Shown one piece after another: positions 17,177 through 25,817 of a DNA stretch of 64,000 bases. The stretch is from contig JAIUNI010000011.1 of the NCBI GenBank assembly GCA_020161935.1, positions 186,001 to 250,000 of the forward strand, written 5' to 3'. The notes below the pieces were generated by a model. The model saw only the letters and a list, made by a program, of their open reading frames with translations. It did not search any database and was not told where the DNA came from. A program made the translations under genes and the position numbers. This DNA comes from Chloroflexota bacterium. Its GTDB lineage: Bacteria; Chloroflexota; Anaerolineae; Aggregatilineales; Phototrophicaceae. Numbering within the stretch: the stretch's first letter is position 1; every line of letters starts with the position of its first letter.

Positions 17177-17502
17177 GAATGTCTATCAATTTCCTCACCC
17201 CCTCGTTCCCTCGCGAAGAAGGGTAAAAACAGGGGCGTGTGAACCATTATCGAATGTCTATCCGCACGGATGCGCGGGTTGTTGCTCAGGTAAATTGGGC
17301 TGCGTGTACCGCCCACCGGAATGCGCTGTGGAAGGCGGAAAACGGCGGAGGTTGGGCTACTGCTAAAGCCCCATGAAATTATATCCTACCTTGTGATAGA
17401 ACTTAAATAGATTCACCTTGTAGTCTCACACTCAAAACAGGACTATACTGATTCTAGCGTTTTCACCCCTAAAAGGATGTTTTTTGAGAAAGGCCATCAG
17501 CT
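17177..17502. other. Intergenic region between recF and a membrane-protein gene
   Basis: 326 bp between divergent starts. 17260-17375 is GC-rich with several short inverted repeats; I do not recognise it as a known RNA. A TATACT at 17444-17449 could be the -10 of the plus-strand gene, with no convincing -35. Otherwise nothing. Confidence 0.4.
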
Positions 17503-18402
17503 ATGTTTAGACGCGGTAATCGCATTCAGAACGGCTTGGAATTGACTCGCCAGAGTTGGGCGGCGTTACGCGCAAACCCGCAGCTTCTCATCTTCCCGGT
17601 GATCTCGTTGATCGGGATGATTATCGTCACCATTTTGTTCTTCATCCCCATCACGGCCACTGGCATCCTCTCGTCCATTGGCGAGCAGGGGCGGCGCGGG
17701 TCGGGCGATATTAATCAAGGTTTGTTTTTTATCGTCATGTTCTTTTACTACTTCGTCACCTACACCGTGATCATCTTCTCGAACACGGCGCTGGTCGGCG
17801 CGGCCATGCGGTTGGCACGCGGCGAAACCGCTACCGTCCGCGACGGCATCAATATCGCGATGGCGCGTATCAGTAAGATCGTGGTCTACGCGCTGATTTC
17901 GGCGACCATTGGTATGATCGCGAAGTCAATCCAACAGTCAGGCCGGAACTCGAACAACATTGTGGCCGCGATTGTAAGCAGTATCATCGCGGGCATCATT
18001 CAGGGCGCGTGGAATATGGTGGTGTTCTTCGCCATTCCGGTGCTGGTGGTCGAGGACATTGGCGTGATGGACTCGCTCAAGCGGAGTTTGGGGCTGTTCA
18101 AGGAGACGTGGGGCGAAACCTTCACGGGTAACTTCGCGATTGGCGCGGTGTCATGCCTCGTGAGCGCCTTGATGACCGTCGTGGCAGTGGTGCTGATCGG
18201 GTTGGCAATCGCCAGCAAATCGGTCGCGCTGATTGTCCTGACCGTGGTCGTCGTGGTGCTGGCGTTCGTTGCGATTAGCCTGATTAACGGCGCGATCAAC
18301 GGTATCTTCCAAGCGTCGCTGTACCAGTACGCGACGACCGGCGACGCGGGTAAGTTGATCGACACGCAGTTGGCACACGATGCGTTCCTGACGACCGGCT
18401 AA
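17503..18402 (+). CDS. Polytopic membrane protein (DUF6159-like)
   Basis: 299 residues with about six hydrophobic helices (29-54, 75-100, 123-145, 153-180, 212-240, 242-268). It opens MFRRGNRIQNGLELTRQSW, and the WAALRANPQLLIFPVIS segment with a later LVVEDIGVMDSLKRSLGLFKETWGETF is characteristic of the DUF6159 group. This family is defined only as conserved membrane proteins. Ribosome site aaagg lies 9-10 bases before the ATG. A strong bidirectional terminator follows. Confidence 0.75.
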   Translation: MFRRGNRIQNGLELTRQSWAALRANPQLLIFPVISLIGMIIVTILFFIPITATGILSSIGEQGRRGSGDINQGLFFIVMFFYYFVTYTVIIFSNTALVGAAMRLARGETATVRDGINIAMARISKIVVYALISATIGMIAKSIQQSGRNSNNIVAAIVSSIIAGIIQGAWNMVVFFAIPVLVVEDIGVMDSLKRSLGLFKETWGETFTGNFAIGAVSCLVSALMTVVAVVLIGLAIASKSVALIVLTVVVVVLAFVAISLINGAINGIFQASLYQYATTGDAGKLIDTQLAHDAFLTTG

Positions 18403-18425
18403 ACTTTTATAACGCACCAACCTAT

Positions 18426-18467
18426 ACAAAAAGGCGGCTGAATGTTTCTAATCAGCCGCCTTATTAT
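18426..18467. terminator. Bidirectional intrinsic terminator
   Basis: aaggcggctga (18431-18441), a 10-nt loop and tcagccgcctt (18452-18462) form a perfect 11-bp stem. T-runs occur on both sides (five T on the minus strand). It separates the convergent DUF6159-like and dppF-like genes. Confidence 0.9.
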
Positions 18468-18482
18468 TTAGAACAGGGACGT

Positions 18483-19433
18483 TTAGTCCTGAACGACCCA
18501 GTGACCGGGGCGAACCTCGGTAAGCGGGTTTTCGGCGTTCGGCAGTTTGTCCGGCAGCATGATACGCTTACGGGCTTTTTCGATCTTCGGATCAGGGATC
18601 GGTACCGCCGAGAGCAGGGTTTGCGTGTACGGGTGCAGCGGGTGTTCGTAGAGTTCATTGGTTTCCGCCAGCTCGACGATCTTACCCAAGTACATCACCG
18701 CCACGCGGTCGCAGATGTGGCGCACCATGCTCAAATCGTGGGCGATGAACAGGTAAGTCAGGTTGAATTCTTCCTGTAGGTCTTCCAGCAGGTTGACGAT
18801 CTGCGCCTGAATGGACACATCGAGCGCCGAAATCGGTTCATCCGCGACGATGAAGCTGGGCTTGAGGGCGAGGGCGCGGGCGATACCGATACGCTGACGC
18901 TGACCGCCGGAGAATTCGTGCGGGTAGCGGTTGACGTAGTAGGGGTTTAAACCCACACGTTCAAGCAGCGCTTCGATATATTCTTGTTCTTCTTTTTTGT
19001 TGGGGATGATCTTGTGGATACGCAGCGGTTCCGCCACAATGCGCCCGACCGACATACGCGGGTTGAGCGAGGCGAACGGGTCTTGGAAGATCATCTGCAT
19101 CTGACGGCGCATTTTACGCAGTTCTTCGGCGGGCAGGGTGGTCAGTTCCTTACCCTCGAAAACTACTGAGCCTGAAGTCGGCCTGTAGAGCTGCAAGACG
19201 GTACGGCCTGTGGTGCTCTTACCGCTGCCGGACTCGCCGACCAAACCGAGCGTCTCACCACGCAGCACTTGAAAGCTGACATCATCAACCGCTTTGACCG
19301 CACCGACTTGACGCTGGAAGATGATGCCGGAGGTGATGGGGAAGTGTTTCTTCAGGTTCGTCACCTTCAGAATCGTGTCTGTCCCGGTTACACCCCCCGG
19401 ACGTTGTTGGGGTTTTACAATTTCGCTAGCCAT
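18483..19433 (-). CDS. Oligopeptide/dipeptide ABC transporter ATP-binding protein (OppF/DppF type)
   Basis: 316 residues from ATG 19433, which overlaps the end of the upstream ATPase gene by 8 bases (ATGGCTAG). A longer frame to 19523 is less likely. Walker A GESGSGKS is at 66-73, signature FSGGQRQRIGIARAL, Walker B FIVADEP, and the oligopeptide C-terminal motif YEHPLHPYTQTLLSAVPIPDP. It powers uptake of peptides or related solutes with a partner ATPase. Binding protein and permeases are not in the window, so they must be encoded elsewhere. Confidence 0.93.
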   Translation of the reverse strand: MASEIVKPQQRPGGVTGTDTILKVTNLKKHFPITSGIIFQRQVGAVKAVDDVSFQVLRGETLGLVGESGSGKSTTGRTVLQLYRPTSGSVVFEGKELTTLPAEELRKMRRQMQMIFQDPFASLNPRMSVGRIVAEPLRIHKIIPNKKEEQEYIEALLERVGLNPYYVNRYPHEFSGGQRQRIGIARALALKPSFIVADEPISALDVSIQAQIVNLLEDLQEEFNLTYLFIAHDLSMVRHICDRVAVMYLGKIVELAETNELYEHPLHPYTQTLLSAVPIPDPKIEKARKRIMLPDKLPNAENPLTEVRPGHWVVQD

Positions 19434-20466
19434 TCGCCACCGCCTGTTGTTCCTTCTCTTTTTCGGCCTTAATGAGTGTGGGTAAATCATACCACGCGGC
19501 GACAAGATGTTCGGGTGAGCCACCTTCTACAGGACGTAGAGGGGGCATTTCCGTCAAGCAGCGTTCAGTACGATAGGGATTACGGGGTGCAAACGGATCG
19601 CCCTTCGGTGGGAAGCGCATGTCCGGCGGTGCGCCTTCGATCTGGCGCAGACGGTCGCCCGATTGGCGTTGGTCATGGCGCGGGAGCGAGTTGAGCAAGC
19701 CGAGCGTGTAGGCGTTGCGCGGGTCTTTGAACACTTCCTCAATCGGGCCGCGTTCGACAATACGACCGCCGTACATCACCTGAATGTTATCCGCCAAACC
19801 GGCGACGACACCGAGATCGTGGGTAATCCAGATCATCGCCATGCCGAGGTCACGGCGTAACTGCTGTACCAACTCGATGATTTGTGCCTGAATGGTTACA
19901 TCGAGCGCCGTGGTGGGTTCGTCGGCGATCAACAGTTTGGGGTTGCAAGCGAGGGCGATGGCGATCATCACGCGCTGGCGCATACCACCGGAGAACTGGT
20001 GGGGATAGTTCTTCAGGCGGCGGCGGGCATCCGTAATGCCGACCATATCGAGAAGTTCCGCAGCACGATTATTGGCTTCGGTGTTGGTCATGCCCATATG
20101 CAGCTTGAGCACTTCGGTGATTTGTGTACCGATGGTGAGTACGGGGTTGAGCGAGGTCATGGGGTCTTGGAAGATCATGGCGATTTCCGCACCACGTACC
20201 GCCCGCATTTCTTCCGGCGAGAGCTTGAGCAGGTCGCGCCCCCGGAAAAAGACTTCACCACTTTCGATTCGACCGGGTGGGCTAGGGATCAACCCCATAA
20301 TCGATAGTACGTGAACGCTCTTACCGCTGCCGGACTCGCCTACTACGCCGAGCGCTTCGCCCTCGTGCAGTTTGTAGGAAACATCGTTTACAGCGTAAAC
20401 GGTACCTTCCTGCGTATGAAAACGTGTGATGAGGTTTTTAACCTCCATCAAGACGGGTTTGGTCAA
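19426..20466 (-). CDS. Oligopeptide/dipeptide ABC transporter ATP-binding protein (OppD/DppD type)
   Basis: 346 residues. Walker A GESGSGKS lies at 43-50, followed by the Q-loop in IFQDPMTSLNPVLTIG, signature FSGGMRQRVMIAIAL and Walker B LLIADEPTTALDVT. The oligopeptide_HPY-type tail reads VFKDPRNAYTLGLLNSLPR and ends in a segment with one Cys in NPYRTERCLTEMPPL. It forms a heterodimer with the downstream ATPase; overlap of the two genes suggests translational coupling. No permease gene lies upstream; the next gene upstream is the SWIM protein. Confidence 0.93.
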   Translation of the reverse strand: MTKPVLMEVKNLITRFHTQEGTVYAVNDVSYKLHEGEALGVVGESGSGKSVHVLSIMGLIPSPPGRIESGEVFFRGRDLLKLSPEEMRAVRGAEIAMIFQDPMTSLNPVLTIGTQITEVLKLHMGMTNTEANNRAAELLDMVGITDARRRLKNYPHQFSGGMRQRVMIAIALACNPKLLIADEPTTALDVTIQAQIIELVQQLRRDLGMAMIWITHDLGVVAGLADNIQVMYGGRIVERGPIEEVFKDPRNAYTLGLLNSLPRHDQRQSGDRLRQIEGAPPDMRFPPKGDPFAPRNPYRTERCLTEMPPLRPVEGGSPEHLVAAWYDLPTLIKAEKEKEQQAVANG

Positions 20467-20620
20467 AGTCTAGCCCTCCTGCATAACAAACCTTCAAAGG
20501 TTTTGTACAAAAAACGAATGGCTTATTATTTTTCCCCAACTCTTACGAAAATGCAAAATTTCTAACCGCCAATTGTTTGAAGCCGCATTTGTTACTTATC
20601 ACCAAAGAAAAAGGTTCAGA

Positions 20621-20653
20621 ATCAAAAGGCGGACTGTGGTGCCCGCCTTTCAG
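20621..20653 (-). terminator. Putative terminator after the SWIM gene
   Basis: aaaggcgg (20625-20632) and ccgccttt (20643-20650) form an 8-bp stem with a 10-nt loop. Read on the minus strand it ends in tttt. It lies between the SWIM gene and the ABC ATPase pair. Confidence 0.6.
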
Positions 20654-20693
20654 AATATGAAAGTGGTTCTAAGTGGACTGCATGTCCAATTGG

Positions 20694-21194
20694 CTAGTGT
20701 ACCACCACTTGCGGAACGGCGACATCTAACATGCCGGTAAGCAGACGTTCCATCGCCATCGTGTGGCTGCAAACCCCGCGACTCTTGAAGAAGTCGCAGT
20801 CGCAGTGCCACTTGTTCCCGGTGTATCCGAAATGATGCTCGCTGTTTTCGCCGTGGAAGACGGCTTCAAAACTCTGGAACTGGATACGGTCTTTTTCGTG
20901 GGTATAGCGGTTGGCCTTCTCCACATCACTGACGACATTTTGCCCGTGAGCGTAAGGAAGCGGTTCACGCTTGAGCATGGGACGGAACAGTTTTTCCATC
21001 GCCATCACGTGCGGGCAGATTTTCTGGGAATGGAAGCCGGGGCAGGTGCATGCCCAACCTGTCTCGTTGAGGCTGATGTCGTAATCGCTATTGCTGCCTC
21101 GGAAGTGCGCTTGAAATGTCTTAAATGTAATGCGCTGAGGTTCTTCGGCATAGCGGCGGGCTTTTTCGATTTTACCGATCATTCCGTAATCCAT
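20694..21194 (-). CDS. Tandem SWIM zinc-finger protein
   Basis: 166 residues built from two copies of the same module of about 82 residues. The first has Cys49-x-Cys51 ... Cys60-x-His62 and the second Cys131-x-Cys133 ... Cys142-x-His144, the CxCx(n)CxH pattern of SWIM zinc fingers. The modules align along their length: KIEKARRY/DVEKANRY, RITFKTF/RIQFQSF, MAMEKL/MAMERL. SWIM domains bind DNA or proteins and are often fused to SNF2 helicases or recombination factors. Here there is nothing else in the protein and no helicase nearby. A promoter and a hairpin with T-run lie in its leader (see 21238-21393). Confidence 0.8.
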   Translation of the reverse strand: MDYGMIGKIEKARRYAEEPQRITFKTFQAHFRGSNSDYDISLNETGWACTCPGFHSQKICPHVMAMEKLFRPMLKREPLPYAHGQNVVSDVEKANRYTHEKDRIQFQSFEAVFHGENSEHHFGYTGNKWHCDCDFFKSRGVCSHTMAMERLLTGMLDVAVPQVVVH

Positions 21195-21237
21195 AGCTTG
21201 CTCCTTATCGATTGGCTACACTATCGGAAGGGTAAAT

Positions 21238-21277
21238 AAAAAAGCGCGCGACCCGATTTGAACTGGAGTCGCGCGCT
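21238..21277 (-). terminator. Hairpin with T-run in the leader of the SWIM gene
   Basis: On the minus strand: a 10-bp GC-rich stem (agcgcgcgac / gtcgcgcgct), a 15-nt loop and then six T. It lies 44 bases before the SWIM start codon, so it would end transcripts before the gene unless read through. Confidence 0.7.
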
Positions 21278-21358
21278 GATCGTCTAAACTCATATAAAAA
21301 CTCAATTATTGGCGCTGGAACACACATAGGCCAGAACCTTGTTTATGATGCCAATATT
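21240..21358 (-). ncRNA. Candidate small RNA or attenuated leader upstream of the SWIM gene
   Basis: A minus-strand promoter (21365-21393) and an intrinsic terminator (21238-21277) bracket about 120 nt with no ORF. Inside, tattggc and gccaata can pair around an inner ctgg/ccag stem. Either a free-standing small RNA or a leader whose terminator controls the SWIM gene. No known RNA family recognised. Confidence 0.35.
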
Positions 21359-21364
21359 ATCTAA

Positions 21365-21393
21365 AGTTTAAGGCACAACAGGGGTTCTGTCAA
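21365..21393 (-). promoter_or_regulatory. Putative sigma-70-type promoter, minus strand
   Basis: TTGACA (21393-21388), a 17-bp spacer and TAAACT (21370-21365). Drives the candidate RNA/SWIM leader; it lies inside the region upstream of the divergent moaB gene. Confidence 0.5.
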
Positions 21394-21413
21394 CCAGTCT
21401 CAATGGAGTCTTA

Positions 21414-21953
21414 ATGGCTAAAACGAGGGGAGCGAAAATTATGGGCGCAGAAGATCATCGGGCAAAGGCGGGTAAAGGAGCGGTCACGCTTGCGATTGTT
21501 ACGGTTAGTGATACGCGCACACCCGAAACCGACCAGAATAAGCACTATATTGAGGGGCGGATGGCGGAACTCGGCCATGTCGTCGCGGCCTACCGGCTCA
21601 TTAAGGATGAACCCCATCAAGTCGCGGCAGTGATCGAAGAACTGACGACGATGCCAGAAGTCCAATTGGTGCTGTTTAATGGTGGCACGGGAATCAGCCC
21701 TCGTGATACCACATATGATGTTGTCAGCCGCTACCTCGAAAAGACGCTGCCCGGTTTTGGCGAGTTATTCCGTATGTTGAGCTTTGGCGAAGTCGGGGCA
21801 GCGGCCATGTTCAGCCGCGCGACGGCGGGTGTCTACAAGGGGGCGCTGATTTTTTCGATGCCGGGCAGCCCGAACGCGGTACAGGTGGCTTTAGAAAAGT
21901 TAATTATTCCTGAGATTAATCATCTGGCATGGGAGATTGCGCGGAAAGGGTAA
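21414..21953 (+). CDS. moaB: MogA/MoaB-family molybdenum cofactor biosynthesis protein
   Basis: 179 residues. The MoCF-fold signature is LVLFNGGTGISPRDTTYDVV with GGTG at 90-93, followed by LPGFGELFRMLSFGEVGAAAMFSRATAGV and FSMPGSPNAVQVALEKLI. MogA/MoaB proteins adenylylate molybdopterin before metal insertion. The SFGEVG...SRATAGV pattern fits the MoaB branch. The N-terminal 20 residues are extra and basic; a later Met (residue 10) is an alternative start. No other moa or moe gene is in the window. Confidence 0.9.
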   Translation: MAKTRGAKIMGAEDHRAKAGKGAVTLAIVTVSDTRTPETDQNKHYIEGRMAELGHVVAAYRLIKDEPHQVAAVIEELTTMPEVQLVLFNGGTGISPRDTTYDVVSRYLEKTLPGFGELFRMLSFGEVGAAAMFSRATAGVYKGALIFSMPGSPNAVQVALEKLIIPEINHLAWEIARKG

Positions 21954-22041
21954 TTGACCTGAAAGGCGCAAAGCAAGTTAGAAGGGTGACAGTGGGTTTG
22001 TTGTTATAATTGCCTCATATGCGAGTAGTAAGGGTGTGTTG

Positions 22042-22593
22042 ATGTTCACTCAACAAAAAGAGATCACCAAAGAGGATTTTTACCGCTTTGTCGCGCTGCC
22101 TGAAAACCGTGACCGCAACTTCGAATATATCGCGGGGGAGATTGTCGAGGTGGTATCCAACAATGAATCGTCAGAAGTAGCAGCCGTTCTCATTGGTGAA
22201 TTGCATGGTTTCATTCGTCCGTCCGCGCAAATTAGGCCGGATAACGGGCGCAGATGGCGGTTATATGATCAACGGTGAAGACTACATACCCGATGCCGCT
22301 TTCATGTCATTCAAGCGACAACCAATACGACCAAAAAGGTGTCTTACAATCCTGTTGCGCCTGACCTCGCTATCGAAATCTTATCACCGGGGAACACAGC
22401 CAAAGAAATTGCCACGAAGATCGTCAATTATATGGCTGCTGGTACAGTGCTGTGGCTTGTAGACCTTGAGACCGAAACAATTGATGTATGGATTCCCGGC
22501 CAGTTCATGAAGCGCCCGCAAATAGGTGATATTTTAGATGGCGGCGATGTTCTCCCCGGTTTCACGCTGCCTGTTGCTGAACTTTTCGCATAA
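22042..22593 (+). pseudogene. Uma2-family (DUF820) endonuclease gene with two compensating frameshifts
   Basis: The coding signal starts at ATG 22042 (aggg upstream) in one frame, moves to the next frame near 22225-22235, and returns to the first at an A-run near 22315-22325. The three pieces read in order as one Uma2 protein: EDFYRFVALPENRDRNFEY...GEIVE, then KLGRITGADGGYMINGEDYIPDAAFMS, then SYNPVAPDLAIEILSPG...WLVDLETETIDVW. The PD-(D/E)xK residues (Asp in YIPDAAF, Glu in IEILSP) are split between pieces. One insertion and one deletion would restore it, so recent inactivation and base-calling error are both possible. Confidence 0.8.
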
Positions 22594-22618
22594 GGGCGAC
22601 AAGCTGCTTGTCACCCTT
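22592..22618. terminator. Hairpin between convergent Uma2 and cupin genes
   Basis: aagggcgacaag, ctg, cttgtcaccctt: a 12-bp stem with one C-A mismatch (a T-G wobble on the other strand). No long T-run. Confidence 0.5.
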
Positions 22619-22635
22619 CACAAAATTGCCTAATG

Positions 22636-23856
22636 CTAATTCCGCTGCGGCATCTCCGGGTTGCCGGGATTGAAGTGCCTGAGGATAACCAGCGGCTCGG
22701 TAGAACTGCCATTGGTGATTTGTACACCCGCTTTCGCCGCGTCACAGGTCACAAACAGCTCGTCTTCGGTCAATTCGCCATAGCGGATGAGCGAGGGCGA
22801 CGAGATAGAGTGTACACCGAAGCGCCCATATCCCTGCACACAGATAAGGCCGTAAGCAGCGGGGTCGGTTATCGTGACAGTTCGCCCCGGTAACACCGTC
22901 AATTCTTTGGCGCTGTACCATTCGCTGCCGTAAGTGATCCAATTCTCGCGGTAGCCTGAGTCTGGCGCGGCGGCAGGGTCAGCGGCAGGGCGTGGGGGCG
23001 TGAAGTGGTTCTTCCCAAATTCGGGGTCAACATTGGCTTCCCAATCAAGCATTGCCATCAGGTAGTCGAAGTCATTATGCTTGTCCGCAGGTACATCCTT
23101 GATGACCATCTCCCACGGCACGACCTGATAATCGGCAATCAACGACTGCCACATCGAGAACACATCGCTGGCACGCTGCGGTTCGTAGGTGCAGAGCGTA
23201 CCGGGGGCGTGCAGGATACCCGGTGGTACATCCCAGCCTGTGCCGGGAGTGAGACGATAGGCTTTCGATAAGCTGAGGATATGGTTATCACCTTCATGCC
23301 AGCGTTTAAGGCAGTCGATCACCTGATCTTTGGTGGTGCCGGGTTCAAAGCCGAAGAAGGTATAGGGATAGGTGTCCAGCGCGAAGTTATACTGTGGCGG
23401 GTAGAAGTAGGCTTCCGGCTTGCCCCGCTTGCCGACGTTGGCTGCCATTTCGTCGCTCTGGTGCAGATGGTGGGGCAGCGGATACATATTATCGAAGAAT
23501 TTGCTGTACATCACCCAGCCGCCGTATTTGTCGACGGCTTCTTTGCCGAGCAGTACCTCGCCCATCAGGTTTACCGTATCGCGCAGGGTGGCTTTCTCAC
23601 CGTTGTGGACGATATAGCTCAATCCTTCGTCATGAGGCGTGCCGGGGCCGTTATCAGCAGTGGTCGTGGACGAAAACCAGCGTTCATCAATGCCCCCGCG
23701 ATGTGCCCCTAATGCGTAGAGGTCATTGGGGTGTAATCTCAGCCGCCGTCCCGGTACGCAGAAGGCGCGGGGAACCCAAGTTGGCACGAGGCGGAGGATA
23801 CCTTTACCCTGTTCGAGTGCCTGCGAAAAAAAGTCTCTTTGCTGCTGGTCGTTCAC
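22636..23856 (-). CDS. Class I mannose-6-phosphate isomerase-like cupin protein
   Basis: 406 residues from GTG 23856, chosen for aaaagga upstream; the frame extends further with no other good start. PHHLHQ around His129, His130 and His132 with Glu148 (KPEAYFYP) matches the metal site of ManA-type cupins (His-x-His and Glu), and PPGILHAPGT provides a further His. The C-terminal 100 residues look like a second cupin barrel. Probably a sugar-phosphate or sugar isomerase; the substrate is uncertain because identity to true ManA looks limited. Monocistronic. Confidence 0.7.
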   Translation of the reverse strand: MNDQQQRDFFSQALEQGKGILRLVPTWVPRAFCVPGRRLRLHPNDLYALGAHRGGIDERWFSSTTTADNGPGTPHDEGLSYIVHNGEKATLRDTVNLMGEVLLGKEAVDKYGGWVMYSKFFDNMYPLPHHLHQSDEMAANVGKRGKPEAYFYPPQYNFALDTYPYTFFGFEPGTTKDQVIDCLKRWHEGDNHILSLSKAYRLTPGTGWDVPPGILHAPGTLCTYEPQRASDVFSMWQSLIADYQVVPWEMVIKDVPADKHNDFDYLMAMLDWEANVDPEFGKNHFTPPRPAADPAAAPDSGYRENWITYGSEWYSAKELTVLPGRTVTITDPAAYGLICVQGYGRFGVHSISSPSLIRYGELTEDELFVTCDAAKAGVQITNGSSTEPLVILRHFNPGNPEMPQRN

Positions 23857-24032
23857 TATTAATCCTTTTCGTATGAATTTTTGGATAATGACAAATTTTA
23901 TGCGTTGCAAACACAAGCGGGTTGATAATAACATAAGTTGTATTTGCAATGTTTTTGCCTTTCCCCTACGTAAATCTATTGAAACAGGCAGTGAACTTGC
24001 TGTAGACAGATGATGTTAAGGTCTGATGGTAT

Positions 24033-25760
24033 ATGGTTGAGCACACTTTGTTTTATGCGTTCTTTTCTTTCCTGACTGCGTTAACATCGTCATTGGTTGC
24101 CATATTATTGTGGCAGCGACGGCACGCGCCCGGCGGGCTGCCATTATTTGGCTTCATGCTGGCGCTTTTTGTGTGGTCAGGCAGCTATGGGATTTTTTGG
24201 CTGTCCACGTCGCCAGAAAACCAAGTTTTTTGGTTAAACTGCACCTATTTCGGGGTGGTTGCTACCCCGATTACCTTCATTATATTCACACTCGAATACA
24301 CTAACCGCCAGCATTGGCTAAATCGTTATGTGATCGGTGTTTTGTTCGTTGAACTCGTGGTTACATTAATCCTAGTATGGACGGATCCGCAGCACCAGTT
24401 ATTTTTTGGCGGCAAGAGACTGCCAAGTACCAGCAAGATATTCGACGGTGGAATTTGGTTCTGGTTTCATATTGTTTTCAGCTATACCAGTATTGTGCTG
24501 GTGATCGTTTTACTCATCAGAACGTATTGGCGCTCGCAGAAGATTTACCGTCAGCAGATACCGATGATGATATTTGCGGTGACACTGCCGTGGGTAAGCA
24601 ACCTTTTAAGCCTGCTTAACCTGAACCCACTACCGCAGTTAGATTTAACGCCGATTGCGTTTACCGCGACAGGTATACTGATTACCTATGCGGTGTTTTA
24701 TAAGCGACTGTTCGATTATGTGCCAATTGCACGTGACACGGTGATGGAAACCATTCATGAACCTGTATTCGTGCTGGATAACTTTAATCGAATTGTTGAT
24801 CTTAATCCATCTGCTCGCTGCCTTTTGAATGAGATAGGCGGTCAAAACTATGGCAGTGTAATTGGCGAGTCGTTCAAGACGTGTTTTCCGTCGTTAATGG
24901 ATTGGACACCTATCGAAGGTGCTACCAATGAACTCGAATTGCGAGTGGGTGAACAGACACGGTATTACGAACACAGCGTTTCTTGTTTGATGGATCAGCG
25001 TCAGCGCCAGCAAGGTCGCGTATTCATCTTTAACGATGTAACCCGTCGTAAAGAAATGCAGGCGCGGGAATTGGAAATTCGGCTGCAACGCGAGCGTACC
25101 CGTATGCTTTCCGAATTTATTCGCACTGTTTCGCATGAGTTCCGAACGCCCTTGGCGATAATTAATTCTACCGCTTATTTGACAGCCCGTTTGCCTGAAG
25201 CTGATAAGCGGATTGAAAAAGCTAAGTTCATCGAACATTCCGTACAACGGATCGCCAAGTTAATTGATATGATGCTGATGATGACCGCATTAGCAACCTC
25301 ATCAGGACAGTTTTTGCTTATTGATGTGGGCGCGGCACTTCAAACTGTGGCACGGGACTTTCCGCCTGATCCGAATCAACCGACCATTAAATGGCTGATA
25401 CCGGGAATGCTGCCCAAAATCAAAGGCGAAAGCCAGTATCTTGAAGCGGCTGTCAAGCAGATCATAGATAACGCCTGCCGTTACACACCACCTGATGGAC
25501 AGGTCGAAGTTATCGCTTATGCGACTCACGAGCAGGTTATTATTGAGGTAAAAGATACAGGGATGGGCATTAGCCCAAGTGACCTGCCTAATATTTTCAA
25601 TACTTTCTGGCGGTATGACCATGCCCATTCCACACCGGGTTTAGGGGTAGGGTTATCTATCGTTGAGCGAAGTATTCGGTTGCATAAAGGGACGATTGAT
25701 GTGCAAAGCGAGGTTGGTAAGGGAAGTGTTTTTCGTATCTGTTTGCCGCTTGCGGCATGA
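24033..25760 (+). CDS. Sensor histidine kinase with N-terminal 7TM domain and PAS domain
   Basis: 575 residues. Seven hydrophobic helices fill residues 3-225, matching the histidine-kinase 7TM N-terminal domain. A PAS domain follows (about 230-345, starting TVMETIHEPVFVLDNFNRIV) and a short coiled linker. The HisKA H-box SHEFRTPLAI carries phospho-acceptor His368. The HATPase part has the N-box (IIDNACRYTP), G1 (DTGMGIS) and G2 (GLGVGLSIV). An integral-membrane sensor whose response regulator is not adjacent; orphan receivers at 34350 and 51360 are candidates. A hairpin terminator follows. Confidence 0.9.
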   Translation: MVEHTLFYAFFSFLTALTSSLVAILLWQRRHAPGGLPLFGFMLALFVWSGSYGIFWLSTSPENQVFWLNCTYFGVVATPITFIIFTLEYTNRQHWLNRYVIGVLFVELVVTLILVWTDPQHQLFFGGKRLPSTSKIFDGGIWFWFHIVFSYTSIVLVIVLLIRTYWRSQKIYRQQIPMMIFAVTLPWVSNLLSLLNLNPLPQLDLTPIAFTATGILITYAVFYKRLFDYVPIARDTVMETIHEPVFVLDNFNRIVDLNPSARCLLNEIGGQNYGSVIGESFKTCFPSLMDWTPIEGATNELELRVGEQTRYYEHSVSCLMDQRQRQQGRVFIFNDVTRRKEMQARELEIRLQRERTRMLSEFIRTVSHEFRTPLAIINSTAYLTARLPEADKRIEKAKFIEHSVQRIAKLIDMMLMMTALATSSGQFLLIDVGAALQTVARDFPPDPNQPTIKWLIPGMLPKIKGESQYLEAAVKQIIDNACRYTPPDGQVEVIAYATHEQVIIEVKDTGMGISPSDLPNIFNTFWRYDHAHSTPGLGVGLSIVERSIRLHKGTIDVQSEVGKGSVFRICLPLAA

Positions 25761-25770
25761 ACCACACAAC

Positions 25771-25798
25771 AAAAAAGAGTGGAATCCCACTCTTTTTA
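25771..25798. terminator. Bidirectional terminator between histidine kinase and cpaF genes
   Basis: aaaaagagtgg (25772-25782), aatc, ccactcttttt (25787-25797): a perfect 11-bp stem with T-runs on both strands. Confidence 0.9.
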
Positions 25799-25817
25799 TT
25801 TACTGTTTTTAGAAGTG

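Noticed and set aside
16286..17242. Open frame of 318 codons antisense to recF
   Set aside because: Shadow of recF, with no domain signature.
17177..17502. Replication origin next to recF
   Set aside because: No DnaA-box clusters seen and no dnaA, dnaN or gyrB nearby.
21243..21277. tRNA-like T-arm (ccagttcaaatcgg) on the minus strand next to a GC stem
   Set aside because: No matching acceptor, D-arm or anticodon arm; the stem is 10 bp with a T-run, so it is a terminator hairpin.
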